Source of the DNA: Phaeodactylum tricornutum CCAP 1055/1
Lineage: Eukaryota; Bacillariophyta; Bacillariophyceae; Surirellales; Neidiaceae
Reading direction: 5' to 3'
Assembly: GCF_000150955.2 (NCBI RefSeq)
Contig: NC_011687.1
Location: 248,001 to 312,000 of the forward strand
Length of the DNA stretch: 64,000 nt
In this document: positions 18,681 to 30,100 of the stretch, piece after piece
Layout of the letters: every line of letters starts with the position of its first letter
Numbering within the stretch: position 1 is the first letter of the stretch
Made by a program: the position numbers and the translations under genes
The notes under the pieces: model-generated
What the model saw: only the letters and a program-made list of their open reading frames with translations
Database searches by the model: none
What the model was told of the DNA's origin: nothing

Positions 18681-21432
18681 ATGGAGATTTTGATTGATGT
18701 TCCACCGTATTTGCATCCATACGTCGAATGGCTGCTGGATTGGACCAGTTCTATTTGGTCGTCTCTATCTATGTATTGGGCGAATGTGGGCCACTGTTGG
18801 AGTATGCTCATTACCAATGCGGAACGAGTCTTTCAGATCCCCCGGAACGCACTCGTACCACTTTTGGCTTTCATTTTCTTCTTTTGGCCTATTCTGCTCA
18901 GCCTCATCATGACCCTGGTCACTGCCTGGGCTTGGATCTTCTGGATTGTCACTTCTGTCTCGTTCGGCTTGATCCAACTCGTCTACGTGTCCTATCAGTT
19001 CATCATGATCACCTGCGATATTTTTGGACTAAGCTGTTTGAAAACCTACAGTATGCTACGCCAACAGCTTTTGCATATTGTTGACAAAACCACCAGTGCG
19101 GTGGGAGTAGAAAACGCCACGCACCGTCGGGGTGGCAAATCCCGGCGTCGACAGTGGCGTCAAGACGTGGAACAGGCGCAAACCTACGAACGCTTTTTGC
19201 AGATACGCATCCAGTCCAAAGAACACGCACAGGTGATTTCGAAACAGACTCTTGTCAAGAAAGCGTCTCTGGACACGGCGTTGCCGCCGCCGATTCCACG
19301 GAATCGATCCTTTTCCGTAGAACACTCGCCAGCCAAACATGCTCTGAGGCGAAATCAAAGTTTTGCTTCCGCCGATGAACGTCGAATCAAGTCGAAAGGA
19401 TCGTCTTCATTCCAAAATCGCGGTACTAGTATTGATGATTTGGATTCAGTGGTCGTGGATGAATTGGGCGAGAAATTATCCGATTTACTCGTGAGCACAA
19501 CGCGACGCTTGCGCGAAGCCCGCCGTTCGGCACAGAACACACCCAATGACGCGAACGCAGCATCCTTGTGTTACTTGCTTTCAGGCGTTCTTAAACGTAA
19601 TCATTTACAATTGGATGATTTATTGATTGAAAACGCCCGAGCTGTTGCCGAACGGGGTCAATACGGCCTGACGAATGAATCGCGGAGTGTGGTCCGGGCC
19701 TATTTTCAACAAGTAGAGGAGGGCTTGGACTGGATTGCGGAAGCGCCTGTTCTACAAAATTTATCATCGCACCAGTGCTCAGAAGGTGAGAATGGAAAGG
19801 AGGCAAAACATATGCACGAGTCATCTCGAAGCAGCAGTGCGGAGCTCACGGGCTGGGCCGAAAGTAGCAGTAAACACAATGACCTTTTGGAACGTGTAAC
19901 TTTGATACGGAAGATGAAACAAAATATGGGTCGGACAGCGCTGATGTTGAGCGGCGGAGGAGCACAAGCCATGTACCACCTAGGTATAATCCGAACTCTG
20001 CTCGAATCAAAACTATACCAAGATATAAAGGTGATTTCGGGAACGTCGGGAGGTAGCATTATTGCCGCAATGTGTGCTACTAAAACGCCTGAGGAACTTT
20101 ATAACAATATATGCATTCCAACAGTGGTTGACGATTTCACCAAAACAGTAAGCCATTAATGTGAATTTTTAAGGCCTGGTGGCTCTGGATGGTATCCTAA
20201 CTTTCCTATCTCTCACTCAGGGCGAGCAACGACGAGAGAATATTCGATGGTTTCCTCCGGTTACAGAAATGGCAGCATATTGGTTGAAGCACAAACTTCT
20301 GGTGGACAGTGCATATTTTCGACGTACATGCGACTTTTACTATAGCGACATGACTTTCGATGAAGCTTTCGAGCGGACAGGCAAGCACGTTTGTATCACT
20401 GTGTCGGCCAGCAGAGCAAGCGGTGGAACCGCGCAACGCTTACTCTTAAACCACATATCCACTCCACATGTAACTGTAGCAAGTGCGGTTGCTGCTAGCT
20501 GCGCGCTTCCCGGAGTCATGGCCCCGGCTAAGCTGCTTGCCAAAAACAGCTCTGGAGTGTTGGAACCGTTCGAGGTTGATGGTGTTGAGTGGATTGACGG
20601 TTCCGTTCAGGCTGATCTTCCGTTCCAGCGAATTGCAACTCTATTTGCAGTATCGTCTTTCATTGTTTCACAGACAAATTTTCACGTTTTGCCATTTCTC
20701 AATAAAGAGTATCATCCGAACCAAAAAAGCTTGTACTGGCAGCTATTTCAAACCCTAGAATGGGACATTCGAAGCCGTGCCCTCAAACTGAGCCGACTTG
20801 GACTCTTTCCTCGACTTTTCGGACAGGACATCAGCAAGATCTTCAAGCAAAAATACTATGGAAACCTGACAATCGTTCCCCGCTTTACGACAATGCAAAC
20901 ATTTGGTCTAAAATCTCTTTCCAATCCGACAATAAAAGATATGGAGGGGTATCTCAAGTACGGCCAAATTGCTGCATGGCCCTATCTAAACGCCATACGC
21001 GATATGATCCGACTAGAAAAAGCTCTGGACGATTGTCTTATGCGCTTGGAAGCACGAGTTCGAGCGCTGAATCCCGACGTTGACTGGCTCAACCCTGACG
21101 ATGTTGAGTCTATAGCAAGTTCGTCAGCTGTGTTTTCCAATTCTCGAGTACGAATAATAGGACGACCCCCAATGGTTGATTCCGCAAGGCAGCGGGAAAG
21201 TGATTTAGTTCGAAAACTCGAAGACGAGAACCAGGTGCTAAAGGAACAAGTACAGCGACTTCGAGCTGAACTGCTGGCACAAGTAGGCACTGATGAAAAT
21301 GCCAACAGCAAATTGGATGAATCAAGCCACTATCCCGTAGCTCAACGTTATCTAATACAAAGCTCAGAAGGACGCCAACCATCACTGAAGAATGAGCAAG
21401 AAGTATTGACTCCAAGAGGAGCTTTGATCTGA
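18681..21432 (+). CDS. Patatin-like triacylglycerol lipase, SDP1/Tgl3-5 type (one intron)
   Basis: Two exons, 18681-20147 and 20221-21432, with a 73-nt GTAAGC...CAG intron between codons; the protein has 892 residues. The N-terminal third has a long hydrophobic hairpin (about residues 73-122) typical of lipid-droplet-bound lipases, followed by a basic, Ser-rich disordered part. The DUF3336-like helical region leads into the patatin domain: LSGGGAQAMYHLG (oxyanion loop), GTSGGSIIAA (G-x-S-x-G nucleophile) and WIDGSVQADLP (catalytic Asp, DGS). A coiled coil lies near the C-terminus (LVRKLEDENQVLKEQVQRL). Plant SDP1 and yeast Tgl3-5 with this layout start triacylglycerol breakdown on oil droplets; the same role is likely here. 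The residues needed for the Ser-Asp dyad are all present. Confidence 0.9.
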
Positions 21433-22059
21433 CTTCCCTGGCAATATCTCCATTGTCTAGTTTGTTACTCAACCGTTTGCAAGATCGACTTACTGTTAGT
21501 ACCTCATCTGCCACTGTGTCTGATGTCTACATCAGCATCGGTCTTTATGGCTTTCGATTTGTAATCGAAAAATAGCTTTCAAGTTCGCCAGAAGCTTACT
21601 GTTAGATCTCATTAACCTTTCGAATGGTTTTTGAAAAATCAGTATGTTTTCCTATAAACAATTGAACATATTCAAATTTAAATGTTCTCTTCTTCGTGAT
21701 GACAATTTTTGATGGAATACTGACTGTGACTTCGCGCGGAAGGCTTTTGAATGGGTTCTCGGTCTTCACGAACCACTTCTGATCTTTTGTTAAACAAAAT
21801 ACAAATAGGATTGCCTGATTGGACGCAGATAGGCGAAACCAGATGGCTTTATTTCTAAAAGTTGAGGTGTTGTCAATGTTCCTCACCGGCTGCTCCAGCT
21901 TTCCGGAAAAGCTGACCTACGCTCTAGACTAGAGGCTCCCCGGCCAGAGGGCAAAAAGCATCTAAAACGCATGTCGCTCTTCCACCGCAACAACCTGGTT
22001 GCCAATTTACAGTTACTTCACCGGATTCGTTTCGATCGAGGGACGTGAGAGACCTTGCC
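21433..22059. promoter_or_regulatory. Intergenic region upstream of the bZIP-PAS gene
   Basis: 627 bp with no supported gene. It holds the 3' end of the lipase transcript, an AT-rich middle part and an exact TGACTGTGA at 21721-21729. Confidence 0.45.
21721..21729 (+). promoter_or_regulatory. TGACTGTGA element upstream of the bZIP-PAS gene
   Basis: This copy lies about 330 bp before ATG 22060 on the same strand. Confidence 0.3.
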
Positions 22060-23872
22060 ATGCGTAATCAAGGATTAGAGGCATTAGCGGCGATTGCGAC
22101 AGCAAGCTCGTCTTCAGGGCACACGTTTAGTACCAACACGAATCAGGATACAAACAGTGCACAACAAAACAGCAACAACCTGAATGAGAACAGAGCCTTC
22201 CTGGGCACGAAAGAGGCTATCGGAAATGCAGGGTGCACGAGTGGCGTACAGAACACTTCTACTTCGACAACTGCGGCACAAGCACATCCCGGCGAAGAAG
22301 TAGGAAGCGCGGTGCAGCAATGGATATCGACTGGTGCCAACCAGACCACACTTGGCAACACCAACCTGGCCTTCTTGACTGGTTTGCAGCAATCGGATCC
22401 ATCCATACTACTTGCTATGCAGAATTTAGCCTACTACCAACTCCTCATGCAATCTCAAGGGCAGAATCAACAGCTTTATTTTCAGAACGGGATTCCGAAC
22501 CCAAAACTTGGAATGCCGGCTACGAAACATCAAGCCGCTATGGAAGTACTTGGGGGCATTCATTGTCAATCGAATCCAAACCTTATTGATATTCAAGGTG
22601 AGTAATGCTACCTACACGCATGGGAAGACTTTAAATGCTTTCGCCACATGATCCTTTATAGCATCATATCATCGTCAAACCAAAATCCGCCATGCTAGCA
22701 CAGGATGTCAACTGCAAAAACGCATGTGCCATTTCGAATATGAAACGGTACACAGTCGCGTGACGTGGCTCTGAAAATCGATTTTGATTGGCCCTTTCAC
22801 GCTTTGTCATACAATTTTTGATAACAAATGTTCCCCTTTTCTGCATGTTTTCCTGTTAGATTCCAAGGCCCCTGACATCAAAAAGCAAGTCCTGCCGAAA
22901 GCACTAACTGTAAATGGTCCACACATCACAGACTACTTATCGAATATCTCCTATGCAGGTTCCGAAACGTCTGCTACAATGTTTCCACCAACTTCCTCCA
23001 ATGTTTCCAAAGCAGGCGACGCGTTGCCATTGCAACCCCAAGTACTCGCGCCGCAGGCGTCAGATGCCAGTTTTCATACAAAGGAGTCGTCACTGCCTGT
23101 GTATGCGTCATCCCAAAAAGAGAAGAAGCAACAAAAGCGCGCAGCAAATCGTCGTTCAGCTCAGTTGAGTCGTAAGCGCAAGAAACAGTTCGTGGAAGAA
23201 CTGAAGGAAGAGAACGACGATTTGAGGAGGAAGGAACAGATTCTCAAATCTATTCCAGATCTAATTGTCGTATTCGATTCATCAGGGAAGCTACTGTTTG
23301 TTTCGCAATCTGCGTCACAGTTTCTATCCTTCTCAAGTGGGGAGCTCCTAGGCACCTCCTTTTGGGACCGCATCTGCGACGATAGCATGCGATTGCTCAA
23401 GGCTGCCTTCATGGATTCGCTCGCGGCCCGTCAGCTGGACTCAGAGACTGCTCCGTTGGGCTCTGGTGTGTGGGAAGTGCGACTCGTTGACAAAGATGGG
23501 AGCGATAGTATTGTTACGCTGAATGGTGTCGTGCACTTTGCTGGTGACCGCCCGGAATGTGTTTGTAGCATGCGCCCCCGTGAAAAACAATCATCAGAGA
23601 AAAATGGCAAAGCGAACAGCAATTGTAATGCTGATCTGGCAAACGATTCTTTTCCAAGCAAGAACTCGCCTCACCAGTCGTTGCTGCGTGTCAAGCCTCA
23701 ACAGTCAGTCGTAAGTAATGACAGCTCCCATGGTACCCGCCGCAAGGTCAAGCTTGCTGCTTATTCAAATGTTGGAAAAGGTCGGGAAGCTGTGCGTATC
23801 AGCGACTCATGCAACAGCTTAAGCGGAAGCAGTGAAAGCGGCAGCTCTGATGGGCTCAATGGAACCGCCTAG
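22060..23872 (+). CDS. bZIP-PAS transcription factor (one intron)
   Basis: Two exons, 22060-22597 and 22860-23872, separated by a 262-nt GTGAGT...TAG intron that splits a GAT codon after its first base; the protein has 516 residues. The first exon encodes a Ser/Thr/Gln/Asn-rich region, probably an activation domain. The second encodes a bZIP: basic region RAANRRSAQLSRKRKKQF with the N-x7-R pattern, then a short zipper (FVEELKEENDDLRRKEQIL). A PAS domain follows directly (PDLIVVFDSSGKLLFVS... ELLGTSFWDRIC). The PAS has no GRNCRFLQ loop, so it is not a blue-light LOV domain and this is not an aureochrome. bZIP-PAS factors are a stramenopile speciality; some act in CO2/cAMP responses. The C-terminus is Ser-rich. 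Confidence 0.88.
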
Positions 23873-24026
23873 TTGGTTCATTTCTGTGGAAAATGTGGGA
23901 CTTCGTAGCTTCACATTTAGAACTTATTTGGCAAATCCCGACATTTGGGATGAACGGCTCTCATATGAGCCACACTTTGCTAGAAAAAAATTTAACGTAA
24001 GAATAATATACAGCTAGAGATTAGTC

Positions 24027-24383
24027 CTAGCGATCTTTATTACTGACTATGTCAGTATATCCACCTGCATTCAAAACGTTGATATATCCTTGGCTTTCCA
24101 AAACCTGCATAGCCTTGTATGCTCTGCGTCCAGACTTGCAGTAAACAACAACCGTCGCGATCTTCTCGGGAAGCAATTTTGAGGCGTTTCCTTCTAGTTC
24201 GGGAGCTGCATCCGGAGTGCACGCACTCTGGATGTATCGAACGTGGTCAATTTTTCCGTCCGCAGCAATCTCGGTTGCGTTACGAACATCCAACACGTAC
24301 GTGCTTTCATCCGCGAGAGCGGCTTGAACCTGCTCTGGCGTACTGAAGCTATACTGAGCAGCTCGGGTATTGTAGTCGGACAT
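24027..24383 (-). CDS. Single-domain rhodanese, no targeting signal
   Basis: 118 residues from ATG 24383 (MSDYNTRAAQY...). It is one rhodanese domain: YVLDVRNATEIAADGKIDH at the start, and the active-site loop VVVYCKSGRRAYKA with the catalytic Cys followed by K-S-G-R-R. It ends GYINVLNAGGYTD. Rhodaneses carry persulfide sulfur on the active Cys. No signal or transit peptide is present with this start, so a cytosolic location is expected; the frame is open for 18 more codons upstream but without an ATG. It is divergent from a plastid-type paralogue at 24729, with similar domain ends (NVLNAGG against NVLNGGS), which suggests duplication. Confidence 0.85.
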   Translation of the reverse strand: MSDYNTRAAQYSFSTPEQVQAALADESTYVLDVRNATEIAADGKIDHVRYIQSACTPDAAPELEGNASKLLPEKIATVVVYCKSGRRAYKAMQVLESQGYINVLNAGGYTDIVSNKDR

Positions 24384-24728
24384 AATCGTGATCCGATTAA
24401 CAGTAGTGAAGATGGAACGGCTGTTCACAGTCAACAAATCAATGCCGATGCAATATCTTGCTATCTCCGCCGCTTTTTACCAACCGACGATGAGCGTTCC
24501 TACAGGGAATTCCTACGTAGAACTTAAAAGCAAGGCCTCTATAGGCCTCTGATGGATTATCTATTGTTTTTCTGTCCTAGTAGATTAAATCTAACGTCTG
24601 TTTGAATAATTGTCTAAGGCCATGCGACTCCATCGACGAGGTTCGGATTCTCCGGCGTTGACGAGAGGCAATTCTTCATAAGGTAAATCGACACGATTCC
24701 CATAAAACAGTCACGCCTTGCGGATACC
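24384..24728. promoter_or_regulatory. Divergent promoter of the two rhodanese genes
   Basis: 345 bp between the two start codons; no other gene is supported. A shared promoter would let the cytosolic and plastid forms be expressed together. Confidence 0.5.
24425..24433 (-). promoter_or_regulatory. TGACTGTGA element just upstream of the cytosolic rhodanese
   Basis: Read on the minus strand, this copy ends about 41 bp before ATG 24383, in the direction of the gene. It is the closest of the set to a start codon. Confidence 0.35.
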
Positions 24729-25199
24729 ATGCTTATGCTTACACGCCGTGCCGCCGCTCTTTTGCTTGTTGGATTCCAGCCGGCTACTGCTTTTGTCCCT
24801 CATCCTTCGTCCCAGCGGTCGCTGATTTTAACGACACCGTCATCGACGTTCTTGGCCGCGGCACCTGGCGTCATCACTGCGTCGAAGGCGGATATTTTGG
24901 CGGCGTTGGATAACCCCAAGACTGTGGTCGTTGATGCTCGTGGCGTGGACGAAATCAAAGAAAATGGACTATTTCAACCTAGCAAGGCCCGATGGGTGCA
25001 CGCACAGTGTACTTTAGAGGAATGCCCACTACTTTCTACGGCATCAGAGGCCTTGATTCCGGACAAATCGGCTCCGGTATTAGTATATTGTGCATCTGGC
25101 AAACGCGCGACCAAAGCTAAAGAAGTGCTGGATGCTTTGGGTTACGTCAATGTATTAAACGGAGGTTCTTTGGATGATTTGGCGTTCGCAAAGAACTAG
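24729..25199 (+). CDS. Plastid-targeted single-domain rhodanese
   Basis: 156 residues. A signal peptide (RRAAALLLVGFQPATAF|VP) with F at the cleavage point predicts plastid import. The mature part is one rhodanese domain: TVVVDARGVDEIKENG near the start and VLVYCASGKRATKAKEVLD as the active loop, with Cys, Gly and Arg in place. A Cys pair lies before it (HAQCTLEECPL). It is the divergent partner of the cytosolic copy at 24027-24383 and lies 458 bp upstream of a cysteine desulfurase. Sulfur transfer in the plastid (tRNA thiolation, Fe-S or thiosulfate handling) is the likely role, but the exact acceptor is not shown. Confidence 0.87.
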   Translation: MLMLTRRAAALLLVGFQPATAFVPHPSSQRSLILTTPSSTFLAAAPGVITASKADILAALDNPKTVVVDARGVDEIKENGLFQPSKARWVHAQCTLEECPLLSTASEALIPDKSAPVLVYCASGKRATKAKEVLDALGYVNVLNGGSLDDLAFAKN

Positions 25200-25656
25200 A
25201 GCGATAGAGAGGACTACGAACACTGTTGGGTGTTCGAACCTTTATCTGGAGAGCCACATAGCCACACCGATAGGTGACTGCATGGTGCGTTTCGACCTTC
25301 ATATCGTAGTTAACATGATGAAATTTGGACTTCGAGATATCCATTATTCACAAGCCTTTGTCGAGGAGAAAATCCAATTTGCCAACTGTAACTGTCTAGC
25401 TCGCGTTTTGAACTTGAATATTTTAAACGTATAGCTTGAAAAAAAATCTCATATTGACTGTGATTGTGAATGCGCATCTTTGATTTTACATGGAATAATT
25501 ACCAATTCGATATGACGCACCCAAGGTGATCGTTAGAAACCCCTCAGAACCATGCTACATACGCGTTTGGATAGACCATTTCTCAGGATCGACTGCAAAA
25601 AACGATCCCAGTAGTGGGCTTCATCGAATCGCTGTCCTTTTTTCTTTTAGAAAGAG
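25200..25656. promoter_or_regulatory. Upstream region of the cysteine desulfurase gene
   Basis: 457 bp with no supported gene. It contains TGACTGTGA at 25455. TTTTTTCTTTTAG directly before the start (25638-25650) could be a 3' splice site of a leader intron. Confidence 0.4.
25455..25463 (+). promoter_or_regulatory. TGACTGTGA element upstream of the cysteine desulfurase
   Basis: Lies 194 bp before ATG 25657 on the same strand, in the context TTGACTGTGATTGTGAATG, which holds a second half-copy. Confidence 0.35.
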
Positions 25657-27048
25657 ATGACGAAAACGGAATCGTATACACTTGCTGCGACAATGGCAGT
25701 AGCTGGGGCCGCCATCGGCTTTTTCGTTTCTCAGAAGTGTGCAGAGCACCGCTCTCGTGCTTCCCTTCAACTCACAGCCATTGACGACAATGCCTTGCAT
25801 TTGCACGATGAAGAAAGTGCGAATGATACTTCCAGATGTATCTATTTGGATTACAATGGGACAACTCCTGTTTACCCGCAAATTCTACAAGCAATGCTAC
25901 CTTACCTCACGACACAATTCGGCAACCCGAGTAGCGGGCATTTATTTCACAGGCAACCTCGCCAAGCTGTTGATCGAGCAAGAAAGCAACTGCTTACTCT
26001 GTTAGGGCAACCAGAGGCAGATTTGTCTTCCATTTGGTTTACATCGTGTGGAACCGAATCGGACAATCTCGCCATCCAGTTGGCCTTGCAGTCTTCGAGT
26101 AAGCTTATTTCCACAAGATTCGGTGCTCATACGCTACCACACATTGTTTCTTGCAATGTTGAGCACCCGGCAATTTCGGGATATTTGGATGCATTGGTGG
26201 AGGAGAAGGTGTGTGAGGTGACGTACGTCCCAGTCCAGTCCGACGGTATGGTCTCGGCCGACGCCATGATTGCCGCGATTCAACCCCAAACAATTCTCAT
26301 GACCCTTATGCTGGCCAACAACGAGTCTGGAGCCTTGCAGCCTGTTCAGAAAGTGGCACAGCACTGCTCTAAGGCAAATATACTTTTTCATACCGATGCA
26401 GCTCAGGCTGTGGGCAAAGTAAGTGTCGATTTGGATGATTTGGGGCATCCCGATATGATCTCGATTGTAGGGCACAAAATGGGTGCCCCCAAGGGCATCG
26501 CCTGCTTATACGTTCGGCCGGGTTGTTGCGAACAGCACGGGCGTGCCTTACACAATCGTGGTATCCTGCTGATTGGTGGTGGGCAAGAACACGGTCGTCG
26601 CGGGGGTACGGAAAATGTTCCTTATATTGTTGGGTTTGGTGAGGCAGCCTCCCTCGCAACGAAAGACTGGAAAAGCAACAGCATCAAAATGGAAGGGCTC
26701 CGTACACGACTGTTGTTTAACCTAGAGAACTGGTTGGGCAAAGACATGGTCCGCACTAACGGTCCGAGTAATCCAGCGCATAGACTTCCGAACACATTGT
26801 CTGTTGGCTTAAAAGGCATCCACAGTGGTGCTCTTCTCGCTGCGATTGGGGACCAAGTAGCGGCGAGTGCCGGAGCAACGTGTCATTCCGCTTCTGGTGT
26901 GTCAAGCGTGTTGAAAGCCATGGGCGTTCCGGAAACGTTCGCCAGGGGAACGCTACGACTAAGTTTGGGGACACATACAACTGAACAAGAAGTGGATAAA
27001 GCATCCGCCATTATTGTTGCGCAAGCGAGAAAAATGACTACGCCCTAG
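25657..27048 (+). CDS. Cysteine desulfurase, NifS/IscS family (class V aminotransferase)
   Basis: 463 residues. An N-terminal hydrophobic stretch (about residues 7-25) suggests a membrane anchor or targeting signal. The PLP enzyme body begins IYLDYNGTTPVYPQI and QFGNPSSGHLF. The PLP lysine is in IVGHKMGAPKGIACLYV, preceded by FHTDAAQAVGKV which holds the Asp and Gln that bind the cofactor; GGGQEHGRRGGTENV and the mobile catalytic Cys loop GATCHSASGVSS are present. It converts cysteine to alanine and holds the sulfur as persulfide for Fe-S cluster assembly, thiolation or selenium handling. The Cys loop and the short spacing to the C-terminus fit a group I/NifS-like enzyme; it ends earlier than mitochondrial Nfs1. 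Two rhodaneses lie next to it. Confidence 0.88.
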   Translation: MTKTESYTLAATMAVAGAAIGFFVSQKCAEHRSRASLQLTAIDDNALHLHDEESANDTSRCIYLDYNGTTPVYPQILQAMLPYLTTQFGNPSSGHLFHRQPRQAVDRARKQLLTLLGQPEADLSSIWFTSCGTESDNLAIQLALQSSSKLISTRFGAHTLPHIVSCNVEHPAISGYLDALVEEKVCEVTYVPVQSDGMVSADAMIAAIQPQTILMTLMLANNESGALQPVQKVAQHCSKANILFHTDAAQAVGKVSVDLDDLGHPDMISIVGHKMGAPKGIACLYVRPGCCEQHGRALHNRGILLIGGGQEHGRRGGTENVPYIVGFGEAASLATKDWKSNSIKMEGLRTRLLFNLENWLGKDMVRTNGPSNPAHRLPNTLSVGLKGIHSGALLAAIGDQVAASAGATCHSASGVSSVLKAMGVPETFARGTLRLSLGTHTTEQEVDKASAIIVAQARKMTTP

Positions 27049-27101
27049 TAAGCTATCCGATAGTTTGTTTCTACAGATTTTGATGTTTCGCGCTTGTTGT
27101 C

Positions 27102-30100
27102 TTAGCTTTTTTGCATGAATGTGACCACGCTTCGTAAAACGCGTCGCATCGGCGCCGAAAATTCCATACCAAAACTCTCCAACACTTGGTGCTCAATGCG
27201 ATCCGAGTACAGAACGTGTTGCCATGACTGGTCGTCCTGGCAGTCTAGGCAATAAGTTTGCAGTCCCCCAAAAAGTGTTGCTTGTTTCACTGTCCTCAGT
27301 ATATCTGTATCTGTCAAATCAGTAGCACTCTGAATCAGATTGTTCCACCAGTCCAGTTCTGTTTGCAAAACACGGAACCACACGTGAGAAGCGTTCTTTT
27401 CTACTTGATCGATTTCTTCCATCGTTGCACAAATTGCTAGGGCCGTGAAATAGATTCGACATTTGTCTTCCGCATCTTTGGCCTGATTCGCCCTGTCATA
27501 GGCGTAGTTGAGTAGACGTTCGGCCGACCAGAGGCAAGAGCTAGGTGCGGTCTCATCAAAGAGTTCGTTTTGAGCATTAACCAATTCTCGCTTTTGATCA
27601 ATGTGTCGAGCGCGCTTCGCCGCGAGTTCCTTATCCATGGACTCAGACTCTACTACAGAGTTTGCAAGTTTCGCCAGACTAAGGGACAGGTGGGCATCGT
27701 GCAACAAAATTTCCGGTTTCTCCGCATTGCGAAGTAATGAGTTCGTTACGCCTTCGAAATCCCCAGCCCGCGCCGCCTGAATCCACCGATACGGACGCAA
27801 TTCTTCGCTGCTTTCCAAAAATGCCCTAAACGTGTCAGGACAGTATTGACCATAGTCGAGGACATGGCCAAAATGTTGGCGTTGCGAATGCCAATACAGG
27901 AAAAATGCCGGAAACAACATACTGGTAGAAATGTCCTTCGCGTGGGCTAACTCGGTAAACAATGGAACTACGGAGAATTCTTCCGCGTCCTCTTTCTTTT
28001 CGTGATCAAAGGCAATCTGGCACACGCCTTTAAAGGAATGGTGTTTGACGGATAGACGGAAAGCTACGACGTCGTTTGGTGGGTTTATTTGGCGACGTAG
28101 CAGTCCGATCGTCATTCGCTGTGCATTTGCGTACGTCGATTTGGTTTCCTCGGTCGGCACAGAGGCGTACGTGTCGCCAAATGACTGCAGAATACCGGTT
28201 GCTAAGACCACAGCCTGCCCACCGTGCCCGACGAAGCCACCATCATGCCAACTTTCCAACAACCCTAGTAGAGTTCTTTGCAAAGCAATCTGACTCGTCC
28301 AAATTGGCACTTCTTCAATCCTCGACATTTTGGGTATTCGGCTACCTGACGTCAAGTAATAAGTCTTTTGACCGTGTTCTTCACGGTAGCCTTCGGCTGT
28401 CTCCAACATGGCTACTAGCCATTCCACAAGTGCTTGCTGGCGATCTTGCCCAGCTCCAAAGTGTTTTGCCACAAGATCTCCGAACCAAGGCCCCAGACCT
28501 TGCCAGGGTCTTGACTCCAACGCTTCCAATTGCCAGGATGGGATTCTGGTTGACATGTCCGAGGGCAAGGAACCTAGTCGGTCTGCAACGGTCAACTCTT
28601 GTCCAATGGCCAAAAGCTGCCACTGAGTGACCTCGGGCAAGCTGCGGTACAGGCCACTTAGTTGCAGCAAATTCAGAAATGCCAAATGCCACTCCAAGAC
28701 GTTCGACAGTGCTTGTTGACGAGATGCTAAGGCACAACCAACGCCGACTACCGCTTCTTGCAAATCTGCAATGTTGGCCGAAATCAGGGAAGGGGGGAGG
28801 CGAACCGACCGATCCGGATGTTGATAATAGTTCCAAAAGGCGGATTGTAGATGAGTGGTCAACGTAGCAATCGCGGAACGGCTTCGCGAGGTAGAGCCGT
28901 GTGGAACAGTCGACGGAGCCGGTGATGCCGTTGTTGGACGGTACTGTATACGTACATTGGCACCACTAATAGACCAAACGGCACAGCCGTATACCACTTT
29001 ATCGGGAACCATGGTATCGACTATCAATGCAGGAATATTACCGACAGGGAGGTCGCATTCGTGGATAGCATCGAATGTGTTATCTTGTCCGCACAGAGCC
29101 ATGGCTATGGGTGCACTGCCTGGGCTTTGAAAGGCAGCGTAGGCAGTATTATTGGCAGCCACGATCAATCCGACCACCGTCACACTGCGAGGATCGTAAA
29201 ATCGATCCAACCAGTGTGCGGTGGTCAATGTGAGGGTGGGTTCTTCCTTGGCAAAATCACCGTGTCCGCCTTTACTACCCATGGTCAAGACGCTCCAGTA
29301 CAAACGATATTCATCATCGTCGTGTTCCGTTAGCACCAGTAAATGAAGATGGTGTCCTTGTGGTGAAATCGCTGCTTGCAAGACGCGAAGACTGCGTACT
29401 GCGGGTGCCTTAATTTTGTCGTGTAATAGCGCGACTAGGTCAATTGGCTTCGGACCAGCCTCAAAGATCCAATGTGGACTTTCGGTAGGTTTGTGCGTAC
29501 GCCACCCTTGTAACCGACCAGACTTGGTCAACACATGAAACATGCCTTGGGTATAGTTACTGCTACTGCTGGCATCATCCGGAGGGTGAAGCAGCGTAGT
29601 GACCACGGCATCTCCAGTGGCTGCACTCCGACTTGCGGGGATCATCGAATGAAGAATACTGCCCCATAGACCGTTACTGTTGCTGTTGATGGATCCGAAT
29701 AGCGACGAGGTTGCGACACGTTGCACCTGTATTGCCAGCGGTACGTGTGTTTGCTGCAGGCTGTAGACGTGGCCCGCCGAGGTACCGACCAAGAGGAAGG
29801 GGGTTGTCATGCCGGAGTTCCAGGTCGCCGACAGGGACGTCAAGGTTTCTGCCCCTTCCTCTACCGATTGCAATTCATCCAGCCATGTAACGGCTGCAGG
29901 AGGCGGTGCTAATACCCGAGAGAGATCGGGGCGCGATAGTTTCCAGGTCAAGATGCGTCCCGAGACCACGTTAGCAACGTATACGTAGACTTCTTCCGGT
30001 TTGGTCGGACTCGTCGCGAGTTGTACGAGTGGTGGAGGATCCGCACTACTACAACTACTACCGCTGCTGCTGTCAAAAGTCGACAAATGCGGATGAGAAA

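Noticed and set aside
22860-23872. Aureochrome (bZIP-LOV) as the name of the bZIP-PAS factor
   Set aside because: The PAS domain has no GRNCRFLQ loop with the photoactive Cys, so it cannot be a LOV domain.
28076-28630. A 184-codon plus-strand open frame inside the nucleoporin gene
   Set aside because: No motif, and it lies opposite well-formed helical coding sequence of the Nup133-like gene.
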